From: Zafaria cholistanensis
GTDB taxonomy: Bacteria; Actinomycetota; Actinomycetes; Actinomycetales; Micrococcaceae
NCBI RefSeq assembly: GCF_008580665.1
Contig: NZ_BKDJ01000004.1
Coordinates: forward strand, 166,184-230,183
Direction: 5' to 3'
DNA: 64,000 nt
The notes below the pieces were generated by a model, which was given only the letters and a program-made list of their open reading frames with translations, made no database searches and was not told the origin of the DNA. Numbering within the stretch: the first letter of the stretch is position 1; each line of letters opens with the position of its first letter. Of this stretch, positions 42,838 to 51,946 are shown one piece after another. Both the position numbers and the translations under genes were made by a program.

Positions 42838-42880
42838 GTGGGGCCATAGAACAGCTGCGCATCAGCGGAACAGCTGCGCG

Positions 42881-43330
42881 TCAGCCGTTCTTCTGCGTGG
42901 CGTGGCGCGGCGCGGACAGGACGGAAAGGGCCTGGCGCAGGGCCGTCGAGGACGTCTGCATGGTGTACGGGAAATATTCGACCGTGACTCCGACCTCGGA
43001 GAAGCGCCGTTCAAGCTCGGTTCCCTTCGGCGTCCCCCGCCAGTCGTCGCCCTTGAAGAACACGTTGAAGCCCACCTCACGCCAGGTATCGAGCCTGTCC
43101 GCATGGGTTTCGGCAACGGCGGCATCGACGCATTCCAGTCCGCGGACGATCTCCAGCCGCTCCGGTAGGGGCACCACCGCGCGGATCCCCTTCGTTGCCT
43201 CGATCAGTTCGTCAGAAACGACGCCGGCAATGAGGTAGTCGCAGCGGCTCTTCGCGTTCCGCAGGAGGTTCAGGTGGCCTATGTGGAACAGGTCGTAGGC
43301 TCCGGCAGCATAACCAATCCGAATCGTCAT
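42881..43330 (-). CDS. TagD-like cytidylyltransferase (glycerol-3-phosphate cytidylyltransferase family)
   Basis: 149 residues, one nucleotidyltransferase domain. GAYDLFHIGHLNLLRNA carries the HxGH motif (HIGH), and TSSTALR fits the C-terminal (I/T)SST-x-R signature that binds the CTP phosphates; FKGDDWRGT matches the loop between them. TagD members activate glycerol-3-phosphate as CDP-glycerol for wall polymers, while close relatives act on ethanolamine or sugar phosphates, so the substrate is open. ATG at 43330 follows AGGGAGA; the 9-codon extension upstream has no site. It lies 27 bases after the LuxR regulator stop, so regulator and enzyme are cotranscribed. Confidence 0.87.
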   Translation of the reverse strand: MTIRIGYAAGAYDLFHIGHLNLLRNAKSRCDYLIAGVVSDELIEATKGIRAVVPLPERLEIVRGLECVDAAVAETHADRLDTWREVGFNVFFKGDDWRGTPKGTELERRFSEVGVTVEYFPYTMQTSSTALRQALSVLSAPRHATQKNG

Positions 43331-43357
43331 GAAGTGTCTCCCTAACCAGTTGGGCAA

Positions 43358-46024
43358 TCAGCGGAAGTCGGAGAGCTCGGAGCGCTCACCGATCCCAAGC
43401 TTTAGATAGATGCGGTACAGATGTCCTTCCACGGTGCGCTGGGAGAGCGTCAGCACCTTGGCGATTTGCCGGTTGCTGTTGCCTTCCGCAGCGAGGCGCA
43501 CGATGTCCCGTTCGCGGGAGGTCAGCTCGCCATGGGACCTGGCCCGGAGCACGGTCCGGGAACACAGTGTCCCCAGCCCGCGGGTCAGCAGGTGCAGCCG
43601 GCGCAGGGTATGCCCCCCGAGCTTGTCCTCCCCCCGCTCCGCGTGCAGGAGGACGGCGTGGCCCAGCAGTTCCGCGGCCAGCGCCACTTCCCCCGCCTGC
43701 TCCGCCTCCCCGGCCGCGGTCTCCAACCGTCCCGGGTCGGTGGCATCGCCGATCAGGGCGATGCGGCCCAGGGTGCGGCTGCGCGGCCCCTCCAGCCCCT
43801 CCGCCGCCTCCCCCAGCAGGCGGAATGCGCCCTGGTCCGGCTTGCCGTCCTCGCGGAGGCAGGCCAGCGCGCGGATCTCCCGGTGCACCAGGGGCAGCCC
43901 TTTGGCCCGGGCCTCCCCCGCAAGCGAGCCCAGGGTTCCGGCCGGTTGCAGCGTGCCGCCGCGGTCCTCCCCCAGGGCCGTGCCGGCCGCGGCGGCAAAG
44001 GCCCGGGCCAGGAGCCACAGATCGTAGGGGCCGCGATAGGCAAGCACCGGCGGATGCACCGCGGCGCCCTCCCCGGACCCGGTTCCGGTCTCGGCGCGCA
44101 GCAGATCCAACAGGCCCGTCGCCAGGGGCAGCAGCTGCAACGGGTCCGCCAGCGAAAGGGCCGCAGTGCCTTCCCGCAACTCCTCGACCGCCTCGGCCAG
44201 CCGTCCCTGCCGCATATGCAGCAGGCCGCGCAGGGACTGCACGGTCCCCTGCCGCCGGACGGCCTCGCGCGGGTCGGAAGAAACGTGCCGGTCCAGGAAC
44301 GCGGCGGCCTGCGCATACCGCCCCGCCTCGATGAGGCACAAGGCATGGCGCCCGATGACTTGGACGCAGTACCGGCTGCAGAGCGCGGGCTCTGCCTCCA
44401 GCGCCGCCCACGCCTCGGCGGCCACTGCCGCCGCGGAGTCGGTGCGGCCTGCCGTCCAGTGGACATCCGAAAGCAGCAGGGTGGAGAGCAACCGGATTTC
44501 GGCCGTGGCCCCCGGCATCCGCCGCAGCTCCTCAAGCCGCTGCCCGGCGTCGTTGGGCAGGGAGCCCTCGAGCCGCCGGGCCCAGAGGCGCAGGATGTCC
44601 AGGCCCGCCAGCAGGACGGGGCTGCCGGAGCCGCCCCCGGCCCCCGCGCGCGGGCCGGCGTCCCGGATGCGGCGTTCCCATGTGCCAGCCAGTTCCTCCA
44701 GGGCCGGCGCGGACGCCCCGGTCCTCCACGCGGCTAAGGCCGCCACCGCCAGGGCGGCCTGGAGCATGGCGTCGTCGTGGGGCCCCTCGAAGACCCGTTC
44801 GGCCGCCGACAGCGCGGACAGCGGCCGTCCCAGCCCCAGCATCGCCCGGGCGGTTTCGAGCGCGACGGCGTCATCGTCGCCCACCGCCTGGCACAGGTGC
44901 AGGGCCGTCAGGGGCTCCAGCGCGTCATTGGCCGCGGCCGCGGCGCATTTGAGGTCCTCCCGCGGCACCCGTTCGCCGCATTCGACCGCCCACAACACCT
45001 GGCGGTGGTTCGGCGCCGCCGCGGTTCCCGCGGCCGTGCGCCAACGCTGGAGCAGCCGGGCGCTTCGGCCCGGCGGCACCAGGACCCGCAGCACATCCGC
45101 ATAGAGGTTGCTGGCGATCCGGATCTGGCCTCCCCGGTCCACGACGGCGGCGCCGGATTCCAGCAGCTCCTCCACGCCGCCGGCCGCGGCGGCCGCGAGC
45201 GTGGTGCGCGGCAGGGGCCCGGCGAGCGCCAGCAGTTCCATGGTTTCCTGCTGGGCGGTCCCCAGCCGGGCGTGCAGGCCGCGGACCAGGTCCCGCATTT
45301 CCGCATTGGGTTCGGGATCCGGGCGGGCAACAATCCATACCCCGCTGTTCTTGACCATCGCCCCCTGGTCCGCGGCGCACCTCAACCAGGCGCGCACCAG
45401 CAGCGGATTGCCGGCCGTGAGGGAGGTGACCACTTCGGCGGTGCCCGCGGAGACCTCCCCGCCGAGGACCTCGGCACAGAGCGTACGCACCTCCTCCACG
45501 TCCAGCGCTTCCAGTGCCAGCACGGGCAGCTGGCCCACCCCGAGCGCCGAATCCGCCGGCCCCTCGGCCGAATCGGTGCCCGCGCCCAGGGCCAGCATGC
45601 GCACCGTGGACGTCTGCACCAGCTGGGACAGCACGAAGCGGCTGGCCGGATCGAGGAAGTGGGCATCGTCCACCACGAGCAGGGGCTTGCCGCACCCTGC
45701 CCCTTCGCCCCCCGCTGCCTTGCGCGGCAGCACGTCGACGAGTTCGCGCAGGACCGCCATGACGTCGGCGGTGTCCTGGACGGACCCCAAGTAAGGCGCC
45801 AGCGCCCCGAAGCGGACCGTGGAGAGGGTGGCACTCGGATGGATGCGTACCGTGTTCGGGACAGGATCCAGGGACGACAGGGCGAGCGAGGCCAATGCCG
45901 TCTTGCCCATTCCGGCGGCCCCCACCACGACGGCGCCCGGGGCGGACTCGTCGCCGAGGATCCCCGTCAGGCGGGTCAGAACCTCCTGCCGGCCCACCAG
46001 CAGGCCGTCGCGCGGGGCACTCAT
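43358..46024 (-). CDS. large LuxR-family (LAL-type) regulator A, intact P-loop
   Basis: 888 residues. N-terminal AAA/STAND-type ATPase with Walker A GAAGMGKT (35-42, Lys41) and Walker B KPLLVVDDAHFLD, a long helical TPR-like middle (about 350-800), and a C-terminal LuxR helix-turn-helix (last 60 residues: LTSRERDIVRLAAEGNSNRQ, then LSQRTVEGHLYRIYLKLG). LALs are ATP-switch transcription activators that sense small ligands or protein partners through the middle region. ATG at 46024 overlaps the stop of regulator B (ATGA). It is the only one of the three with intact nucleotide-binding motifs. Next gene is the TagD-like enzyme. Confidence 0.88.
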   Translation of the reverse strand: MSAPRDGLLVGRQEVLTRLTGILGDESAPGAVVVGAAGMGKTALASLALSSLDPVPNTVRIHPSATLSTVRFGALAPYLGSVQDTADVMAVLRELVDVLPRKAAGGEGAGCGKPLLVVDDAHFLDPASRFVLSQLVQTSTVRMLALGAGTDSAEGPADSALGVGQLPVLALEALDVEEVRTLCAEVLGGEVSAGTAEVVTSLTAGNPLLVRAWLRCAADQGAMVKNSGVWIVARPDPEPNAEMRDLVRGLHARLGTAQQETMELLALAGPLPRTTLAAAAAGGVEELLESGAAVVDRGGQIRIASNLYADVLRVLVPPGRSARLLQRWRTAAGTAAAPNHRQVLWAVECGERVPREDLKCAAAAANDALEPLTALHLCQAVGDDDAVALETARAMLGLGRPLSALSAAERVFEGPHDDAMLQAALAVAALAAWRTGASAPALEELAGTWERRIRDAGPRAGAGGGSGSPVLLAGLDILRLWARRLEGSLPNDAGQRLEELRRMPGATAEIRLLSTLLLSDVHWTAGRTDSAAAVAAEAWAALEAEPALCSRYCVQVIGRHALCLIEAGRYAQAAAFLDRHVSSDPREAVRRQGTVQSLRGLLHMRQGRLAEAVEELREGTAALSLADPLQLLPLATGLLDLLRAETGTGSGEGAAVHPPVLAYRGPYDLWLLARAFAAAAGTALGEDRGGTLQPAGTLGSLAGEARAKGLPLVHREIRALACLREDGKPDQGAFRLLGEAAEGLEGPRSRTLGRIALIGDATDPGRLETAAGEAEQAGEVALAAELLGHAVLLHAERGEDKLGGHTLRRLHLLTRGLGTLCSRTVLRARSHGELTSRERDIVRLAAEGNSNRQIAKVLTLSQRTVEGHLYRIYLKLGIGERSELSDFR

Positions 46025-48714
46025 GCCACGACCCCGTCGTTGGCCGGCTGGCTGAGCAGCCGGGCGAGCTCGGTCCGGCTGCGCACGTTCAGCTTTGAAT
46101 ACACCTGGTACAGGTGCCCTTCCACCGTGCGGACGGACACTCCTCCGCGCTTGGCGATTTCGGCGTTGCTGAGGCCTTCGACGACGTTGGAGGCAACTTG
46201 GCGCTCCCGGCGCGTCAGGACAGCCAGGTGCGCGCACAAGTCCTCGGGTCCGGGATCGGTTCCGCTGGCGTCGCCGTACGCGCTGCCCGGCGCCGTCCGG
46301 TCGTACCCGGTCCGTGCCAGGTGGCGGGTGAGGTTGCGGATTTCCCCCGCCGACAGGAAGGAATACAGCCGGTTTCCGGTTTCCTCGGCAAACATCCGGT
46401 AGCCCATGGACGCGATCCGCTCCAGTGCCGCTTCCACGCCCTGCCCATCCTCTCCGGTGACCGCGTCCACCAGCCGGCGCAGTTCCCCGGCCAGCGGCCC
46501 CTGGACCCGGTCCAGCACCGCGGACAGCCTGCCCGCAGCGGCGAACTCACCGAGCCTGAGCGCTGCGGCCAGCGTGTGCGCTTCCAGCAGCGTCCACCCG
46601 GATCCCGCCATGGAGTCGGCCAGGGCCATCAGCCGGTTGCAGGCCGCGTGGGCCGAATGAAGGTTGGCGACCGTCAGCGCGCTGAAGAACTCTGCCGCCC
46701 AGGCCAGGACGGGATGTCCGGCGGCGAGCCCGTCGCGCAGCCCGACCAGCAGTTCGGCCGCTTCCTGCAGCCGGTCCTGGTCGGCCAGGCAGTGCGCGGC
46801 GAGCGCCGCCAGCGCGGCCCGCTGGTCGGGCGGCCCCCAGGCCTCCAACTGGCGCAACGCGGGCATGGCCTGCTGCAGGGCGGCCCCGGTGTCCGCGCCC
46901 AGTGCCGAGAGGGAGCCCAACACCAGTGCGGCGGCCGCCGCACCATCGGGTCCGGCGTCGGCTTCGTCCTGCAGGGCCCGGGCCAGTTGGGCCGTGGTGT
47001 CCCATTCCCCGAGCGCGAGGAATACCGTCATCAGGGCGTCGGCTACGATGCCCATCCGTTCGGGTGGAAGGACTTCGTCAAGGACCCCCGCCGCGCGGTG
47101 GGAAAGGATGTCCTGTACCAGCAGCCGCGCCGTTTCCGCGGCCTCCTGTTGGCGTTCGCCCAAGGCCCATTCCCTGGCCCGGCAGGCCTGTTCGGCGATC
47201 CGCAGGCCGTCGTCGGGCCAGCGGCGGGCGGAGAGCCGAAGGCCGGCGGCCTCCTCCTCCCCGCCACCGGCGGCGGGCGCGGGGCGGGTGCGGCCCTCCG
47301 GCGGCCCCGCTTTGAAGGCGAGGTCGGCGGCCAGCAGCCGCACTTCATCGAGCGTTTCGGGGGGCACGCCCTGCTGGCACGCCCCGGATTCAAGGCGGTC
47401 CAGCAGGACGTGCACCATGCGCAGGGCCTCGCGGCCGCGTCCCGCGCAGCGCAGCGCCTGCACCTCGGTGCGCAGCAGGTCGGCACGGACCTGCGGCGCC
47501 TCGTGCCACAGGAGTTCGGGCAGGTCCCCCGTTTCCCTCCGCTCCTGCAGGAAAGCGGCGGCCGCCGGGGCGTTGCCGGCATCCAGCATCTCCCGGGCGG
47601 TGTCCGCCATGAGCCGGACGGCCGAAAACGGTTCCGGCTCCTCATCCCGGACCATCTCCGCCAGCAGGCGCTGCTGGCCCTCGTCCAGCACCGCGCACAG
47701 CACGTGGCGCACCATGGCGTTCGCCGGTTCGACCCGCCCCGGATCGTGCCGGCTGCGCACCACGTGCCCGGCCCCGTGGAGGGTATCGAGCGCGGGGGCG
47801 AACCCGGCGGCGTTCAAGGCTGCCACCGACGTTTCCCCCCGCACCGCCAGCACGTCCAGCAGCAAACGCTCGCGTTCGCCCAGGCCTGCCAGCCGGGCGC
47901 GGATCCGCGCCGCAAAGTGTCCGTCCAGCGGCAGGGCCCCCGGCGCCAGGATCCAGTGCCCCTCCACGAGCCGCAGCTTGCCGTCGGCCACGCAGTCCCG
48001 GGCCAGCAGCCGCAGGCCCTCAAGGTTGCCTTCGCTGGCCCGCCACAGTCGGGCCGACGCCGCGTGGGACAGTGACGCGCCCAGGTCGGCCGCGAGAACC
48101 TCCCCCGCCTCGGCCGGTGTCAGCGGCCCGAGCTCCAGCCGGGCCATCCCGCCGCTGCGCACCAGGCCGGCAATGTCCGCCGGTACGTCCTCAATGCGTT
48201 CGCAGACCGGCACCAGCGAGATCGACCCCTGGGCGGCCAGCTGGGCCAGGGCGTTGCAGGACGCCGCATCGATCAGTGCGGTGTTCTCCAGCACCACCAC
48301 CGGACGCCCCCCGGAGGCGGCAAACACCTCCCCCATGCCGCGCAACACCCCCTGGGCCGAAGCCAGCAGGGCCGGGTCGACGCCGGACACCAGGAACATC
48401 AACGCCCCGTACGGGATGCCGCTGGCGAACTCAGTCCCCGAGACGCTCAAGCGCCGGGTTGTTGGCGGCAGGGTGGCCAGTGCCTCTTCGAGGGCCGTCC
48501 GCCGGCCGCTGCCGGGCAGGCCGAGCAGAAGCGCGCCCGCGGAGGCGCGGTCGCGCAGCGCCGCGGAGAGCTCCTCCGCGACACCGGCCCGGTTTACCCG
48601 CGCAGAAACCATCCCCGTTCGGGGGCCCGGCCCGTCCTTCCCCAAGGCTGCCAGAAAACCCGATGGAATCGTGCTGATCCGAACCGTGCTGCTCCCAAGG
48701 TGCGGCAAAGTCAT
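46021..48714 (-). CDS. large LuxR-family regulator B, altered P-loop
   Basis: 897 residues with the same plan as regulator A and clear end-to-end similarity in layout. The Walker A segment reads GLPGSGRRT (65-73), with Arg71 where the catalytic Lys should be, and Walker B reads RPVVVLENTALID, with Glu-Asn for Asp-Asp/Glu. ATP hydrolysis is therefore doubtful, though binding may remain. The C-terminal HTH is intact (LTRRERQVASNVVEG, VSVRTVEGHLYQVY). ATG at 48714 follows TTGGGGGAA; an in-frame start ten codons earlier is less likely. Its stop overlaps regulator A, so the two are made in coupled amounts. Confidence 0.87.
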   Translation of the reverse strand: MTLPHLGSSTVRISTIPSGFLAALGKDGPGPRTGMVSARVNRAGVAEELSAALRDRASAGALLLGLPGSGRRTALEEALATLPPTTRRLSVSGTEFASGIPYGALMFLVSGVDPALLASAQGVLRGMGEVFAASGGRPVVVLENTALIDAASCNALAQLAAQGSISLVPVCERIEDVPADIAGLVRSGGMARLELGPLTPAEAGEVLAADLGASLSHAASARLWRASEGNLEGLRLLARDCVADGKLRLVEGHWILAPGALPLDGHFAARIRARLAGLGERERLLLDVLAVRGETSVAALNAAGFAPALDTLHGAGHVVRSRHDPGRVEPANAMVRHVLCAVLDEGQQRLLAEMVRDEEPEPFSAVRLMADTAREMLDAGNAPAAAAFLQERRETGDLPELLWHEAPQVRADLLRTEVQALRCAGRGREALRMVHVLLDRLESGACQQGVPPETLDEVRLLAADLAFKAGPPEGRTRPAPAAGGGEEEAAGLRLSARRWPDDGLRIAEQACRAREWALGERQQEAAETARLLVQDILSHRAAGVLDEVLPPERMGIVADALMTVFLALGEWDTTAQLARALQDEADAGPDGAAAAALVLGSLSALGADTGAALQQAMPALRQLEAWGPPDQRAALAALAAHCLADQDRLQEAAELLVGLRDGLAAGHPVLAWAAEFFSALTVANLHSAHAACNRLMALADSMAGSGWTLLEAHTLAAALRLGEFAAAGRLSAVLDRVQGPLAGELRRLVDAVTGEDGQGVEAALERIASMGYRMFAEETGNRLYSFLSAGEIRNLTRHLARTGYDRTAPGSAYGDASGTDPGPEDLCAHLAVLTRRERQVASNVVEGLSNAEIAKRGGVSVRTVEGHLYQVYSKLNVRSRTELARLLSQPANDGVVA

Positions 48715-48884
48715 GTTCTTCCCCCAAGTCCATGCCCGCGACACTCCGGGTACCCCAATAGCCCCGGGGATTGCGGGAATTCCTCATATGCTAGGCGCGG
48801 AAATGAGCAAGGGCATCAGTAGCGTTGCCCCTGGTCCACTCGTCTTCCCCCCATCTACTTAAGTGATTTACAGCCGGGACGCGG

Positions 48885-51752
48885 TCAGCGTCCCGTGGGA
48901 CCGGGCACCGCCAGTTCCCCCCGGCGCGATACCCCCAGCCGTGCATAGATCTGGTACAGGTGGCTTTCCACCGTGCGCACGGACAGGCCCAGCGCGTCGG
49001 CGATCTCCCGGTTGCTGCTGCCTGCGGCAACCAGTTGGGCGATGTCCCTTTGCCTGCCGGTCAGCCCGGCAAAGGGATCCCGCGGCGGCCCGCCGGCGCG
49101 TGCCCGGTGGTCCATGCCTGCCACATGACTCGGCCTGGCCGCGGACGCGTGGCCGCCGGGCGGTGTCCGTACGGCGGCCCCGCCGGGGCTCCGGCGCCCC
49201 GGGGTCGGGAGACCGTACCCCCGGTCCCCCATTTCCGAACGCGGAACGCCCGCCGCGGCGGCCTCAGCGTACGCGTGCTCCGCCAGGGGCCCATGTCCCA
49301 GTGCCTCCAGTGTCCGGGCGGCCGCCAAAAGCCCCGCTCCGTCCGGGCTGGCCCGCTGCCCCCCGGGAGCCGCCAGCGCCGCCGCGAGGGCCCGGCAGGC
49401 CGCGGCGAACCTTCCGTCGGCCCGCCCGGCCGCGTCGGCCAGCAGGGGTACCGCCTCAGTGCTTCCCATCTGCACCGCCGCGGCCAGGACCAGCAGCTCC
49501 AGGGAGGTCCGTCCGGCGTCACGGTCCTCGGCGGCGCGGCACAGCAACAGCCTGAGACCCGGATCCGTGGCGCCGAGCAGGGCCTCGGCACATGTGGCCG
49601 CCAGTTCGGTGCCGCGTCGGACCAGCCAGGCGGAAGGCTGCTGCTCCAGGTCCGCCAGCTCCCGCAGGCGCTCCCGGGCCAGGACCTCGCGGCCCTGTGC
49701 CGCCAGTGTCCGGGCCGAACCGGCCAGGGCCAGCGGCAGCAGGCCGCAGGGATCATTGACCCGCAACTGGTGGATCTCCCGTTCCAGCCCCTCGCCCCGG
49801 CCCGCGAGGCAGGTCCTGAGGACTTCCGCCAGCCCGTCCGCGCGCCGGCCCGGTACCCCTGCGCCGGGCGGCGCCGTTCCCGCCCAGCGCAGGGGACCCG
49901 CGGGGTCGGTCCCTTCCGCCCAGTCGCCGGACACGGCGCAGGCGTTGAGGAGGTGCCGCCGCGCGTTCCCGCGCACGCCGGCGCGGCCGGACGGGGAGCG
50001 GGGCTGGAGCATCAGTTCGCGGCCGAGTTCGAGCCCGTCATGCACCCGGCCGCACATCACCTCCGCCTCGGCCACCAGGGCCTGCCACAGCAGCCGGGCC
50101 TCCGGCGGAAAGTCGGGACGGTCGTGCGGCAGTGCGGCCACCTCGGCATGCCGGCCCGTTCCCACGGCCAATTCCAGTTCCAGCAGTTCGGCCTCGGCCG
50201 TGAGCCCCCGGAGCCGGCGGTGCCCGGCGGCGCCCGGTTCCGCGTCCGCAGCTTTCCCCAGCGTTTCCCGCACCCGGGCCAGCAGCACGGCTGCGCACTC
50301 CCCCGTTGCGGGACCGTCCCCGTGGACTCCCCGAAGGGCTTGCGCCCTGGCCCCGGCCAACCCCAGCTCGGCCCATTCGGCCACGGCGGCGGCAGCCGCT
50401 TCCCCCGGTCCGTGCGCCGGCGCGGGACCCCACGCGAACGCCACGGTCTCCCAGGCTTCCTCGGCCCGGCCGCCGGCAGCCAGCCCCAGTGCCTCAACGG
50501 TGGCGAAGGCCGGCGTTCCGGCCAGGTCCCTGGCCATGTCGAGGTAGGCCAAGGCGCTGCGCGGCTCTCCGTCACCGAGCAGCTCCCGGGCTGCGGCCAA
50601 TGCCTCTGCCGGGTCGGGAGCGGCGCCTGCGGCGTGCTTCCAGTCGACCAGTTCGCGCGGCGGAATCCCGGCGTCCGGGCCCAGCTTCTCCTGCAGCAGG
50701 CGCAGGAGTTCGCGCGAACGCCCCGGCGGGATGAGCGAGGCGATGGTCCGGGCCGAGAGCGTGCCGCGCAGCCGCGGAGTCCTGATGGGAGCCGGACCGG
50801 GATCGAGCAGACCCGATTCGTGCGCGTGGTCCACATCGGCCGGATCCGCCACCTGCAGCAGCGCATGCAGCGGAATCCTGCCCGCCAGGGCCACCAGGAC
50901 CACCACCGTGCGCGGCCCGGGCGGGAGCGCATCCAAAATGTCACGCCATTCGCGGCGAGCACGCTCGCCCACCGGCGCCGGGCCCGCCGCCAGGACCCAC
51001 GTTCCCGAACTGTTCACCAGATGGCCCAGCTCCAGCCAATCCCCGGCGATTGCGGCCAGCCACCGCCGGTTTCCGGCGCTCGCTTCCCACAGGGCAGCCA
51101 CCGCCTCGGGGCTGGCATCCGAGCCGCAGCGGGCGGCAATCTCCGCGGCGGTTTCCTGCGGTGTCAGCGGCTGCGGACGAAAGCGCTCCAAGTGGGCCAC
51201 CCGGCACAACCGGTGGGGGGCATTGGGCGCGTGCCCGCGGCAGACCGCGAGTAGCGACAGGACACCGGCGAGGGCCAGGTTGGCAAGAAGCGAGACCGCT
51301 TCCGGCCCGGGCCTGCCGCAGTCGGGCACGTAGGCCACCACGGGCAGGCCGCCGGATTCGCGCGCCAGCAGGCCGCGGACGGCGTTCATGGCCTTGGGCC
51401 CCTCGGCCAGGTCCCCCGGTTCCAGCGCGCCACCCAGGCGGCCCAGGTCCCCAAGGCCCCCCGGCGGCGGCGCCCCCGCAGCGGAAGCCCCTGCGGCATG
51501 GGTGTCCGCGGGGGCGTCAACGAGCACCACGTGCGCCATGCCGCGCACCCCTTGGAGCGCCTGGTGCGCGAGTTCGTCCTGGCCGGTGCCGAGGTCCCCC
51601 TCGATTACCGCTCCGCTGCCCTGGCGCAGGGCATGAAGGATCCCCTCCACGGCGTCCCCGGCCGGCGCAAGCCCCTCCTTGTCGGTTTTGAAGCCAAGCG
51701 GGGCCGCGCCAATGGCACGGTCCTGCCCCGAATCACCTTTCCCACGTACCAC
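48885..51752 (-). CDS. large LuxR-family regulator C, degenerate ATPase site
   Basis: About 955 residues. The expected P-loop reads EGDLGTGQDE (51-60) with Gln58 replacing Lys, and the Walker B region (LPVVAYVPDCGRPG) has lost its acids, so it is probably not an ATPase. The middle is Ala/Leu-rich helical repeat. The C-terminal HTH is conserved (LTGRQRDIAQLVAAG, LSVRTVESHLYQIY), after a Gly/Arg/Pro-rich linker. Start is uncertain: GTG at 51752 has GGGGGATA upstream, but the frame is open to 51869. It precedes regulator B by 170 bases on the same strand; cotranscription is possible. Confidence 0.8.
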   Translation of the reverse strand: MVRGKGDSGQDRAIGAAPLGFKTDKEGLAPAGDAVEGILHALRQGSGAVIEGDLGTGQDELAHQALQGVRGMAHVVLVDAPADTHAAGASAAGAPPPGGLGDLGRLGGALEPGDLAEGPKAMNAVRGLLARESGGLPVVAYVPDCGRPGPEAVSLLANLALAGVLSLLAVCRGHAPNAPHRLCRVAHLERFRPQPLTPQETAAEIAARCGSDASPEAVAALWEASAGNRRWLAAIAGDWLELGHLVNSSGTWVLAAGPAPVGERARREWRDILDALPPGPRTVVVLVALAGRIPLHALLQVADPADVDHAHESGLLDPGPAPIRTPRLRGTLSARTIASLIPPGRSRELLRLLQEKLGPDAGIPPRELVDWKHAAGAAPDPAEALAAARELLGDGEPRSALAYLDMARDLAGTPAFATVEALGLAAGGRAEEAWETVAFAWGPAPAHGPGEAAAAAVAEWAELGLAGARAQALRGVHGDGPATGECAAVLLARVRETLGKAADAEPGAAGHRRLRGLTAEAELLELELAVGTGRHAEVAALPHDRPDFPPEARLLWQALVAEAEVMCGRVHDGLELGRELMLQPRSPSGRAGVRGNARRHLLNACAVSGDWAEGTDPAGPLRWAGTAPPGAGVPGRRADGLAEVLRTCLAGRGEGLEREIHQLRVNDPCGLLPLALAGSARTLAAQGREVLARERLRELADLEQQPSAWLVRRGTELAATCAEALLGATDPGLRLLLCRAAEDRDAGRTSLELLVLAAAVQMGSTEAVPLLADAAGRADGRFAAACRALAAALAAPGGQRASPDGAGLLAAARTLEALGHGPLAEHAYAEAAAAGVPRSEMGDRGYGLPTPGRRSPGGAAVRTPPGGHASAARPSHVAGMDHRARAGGPPRDPFAGLTGRQRDIAQLVAAGSSNREIADALGLSVRTVESHLYQIYARLGVSRRGELAVPGPTGR

Positions 51753-51946
51753 AGTTGCACCTATCCCCCACAGTAGGTTTGCCTGGGGGGTTCCCCACAG
51801 ATGCACCCCCAGATCGCCGAGTCTAGGGGCGGATCGGCCCGCGCGCCAGAGGGGTCGGTCAACCCGCACCTAAAGGGTGCGGCGCCCGGCACCACCGGCC
51901 GCCGCGTCTTCCCGACCCGCGCCTGACTTGGGCGGGGCTCAAACCG

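Larger units (their letters stand above)
42061..42880. other. 820-base non-coding region with three strong hairpins
   Basis: Between the TagD-like gene (stop 42881) and the sugar-transferase gene (start 41988 or 42060), both leftward. No open frame here looks like protein. It contains hairpins at 42790-42837, 42634-42662 and 42280-42331. The first is placed to terminate the regulator operon; the others may be further terminators, RNA elements or part of the sugar-transferase leader. Confidence 0.6.

Noticed and set aside
42256..42849. 197-codon plus-strand frame in the gap before the TagD-like gene
   Set aside because: It spans three hairpins, has no ribosome site and its translation resembles no protein.
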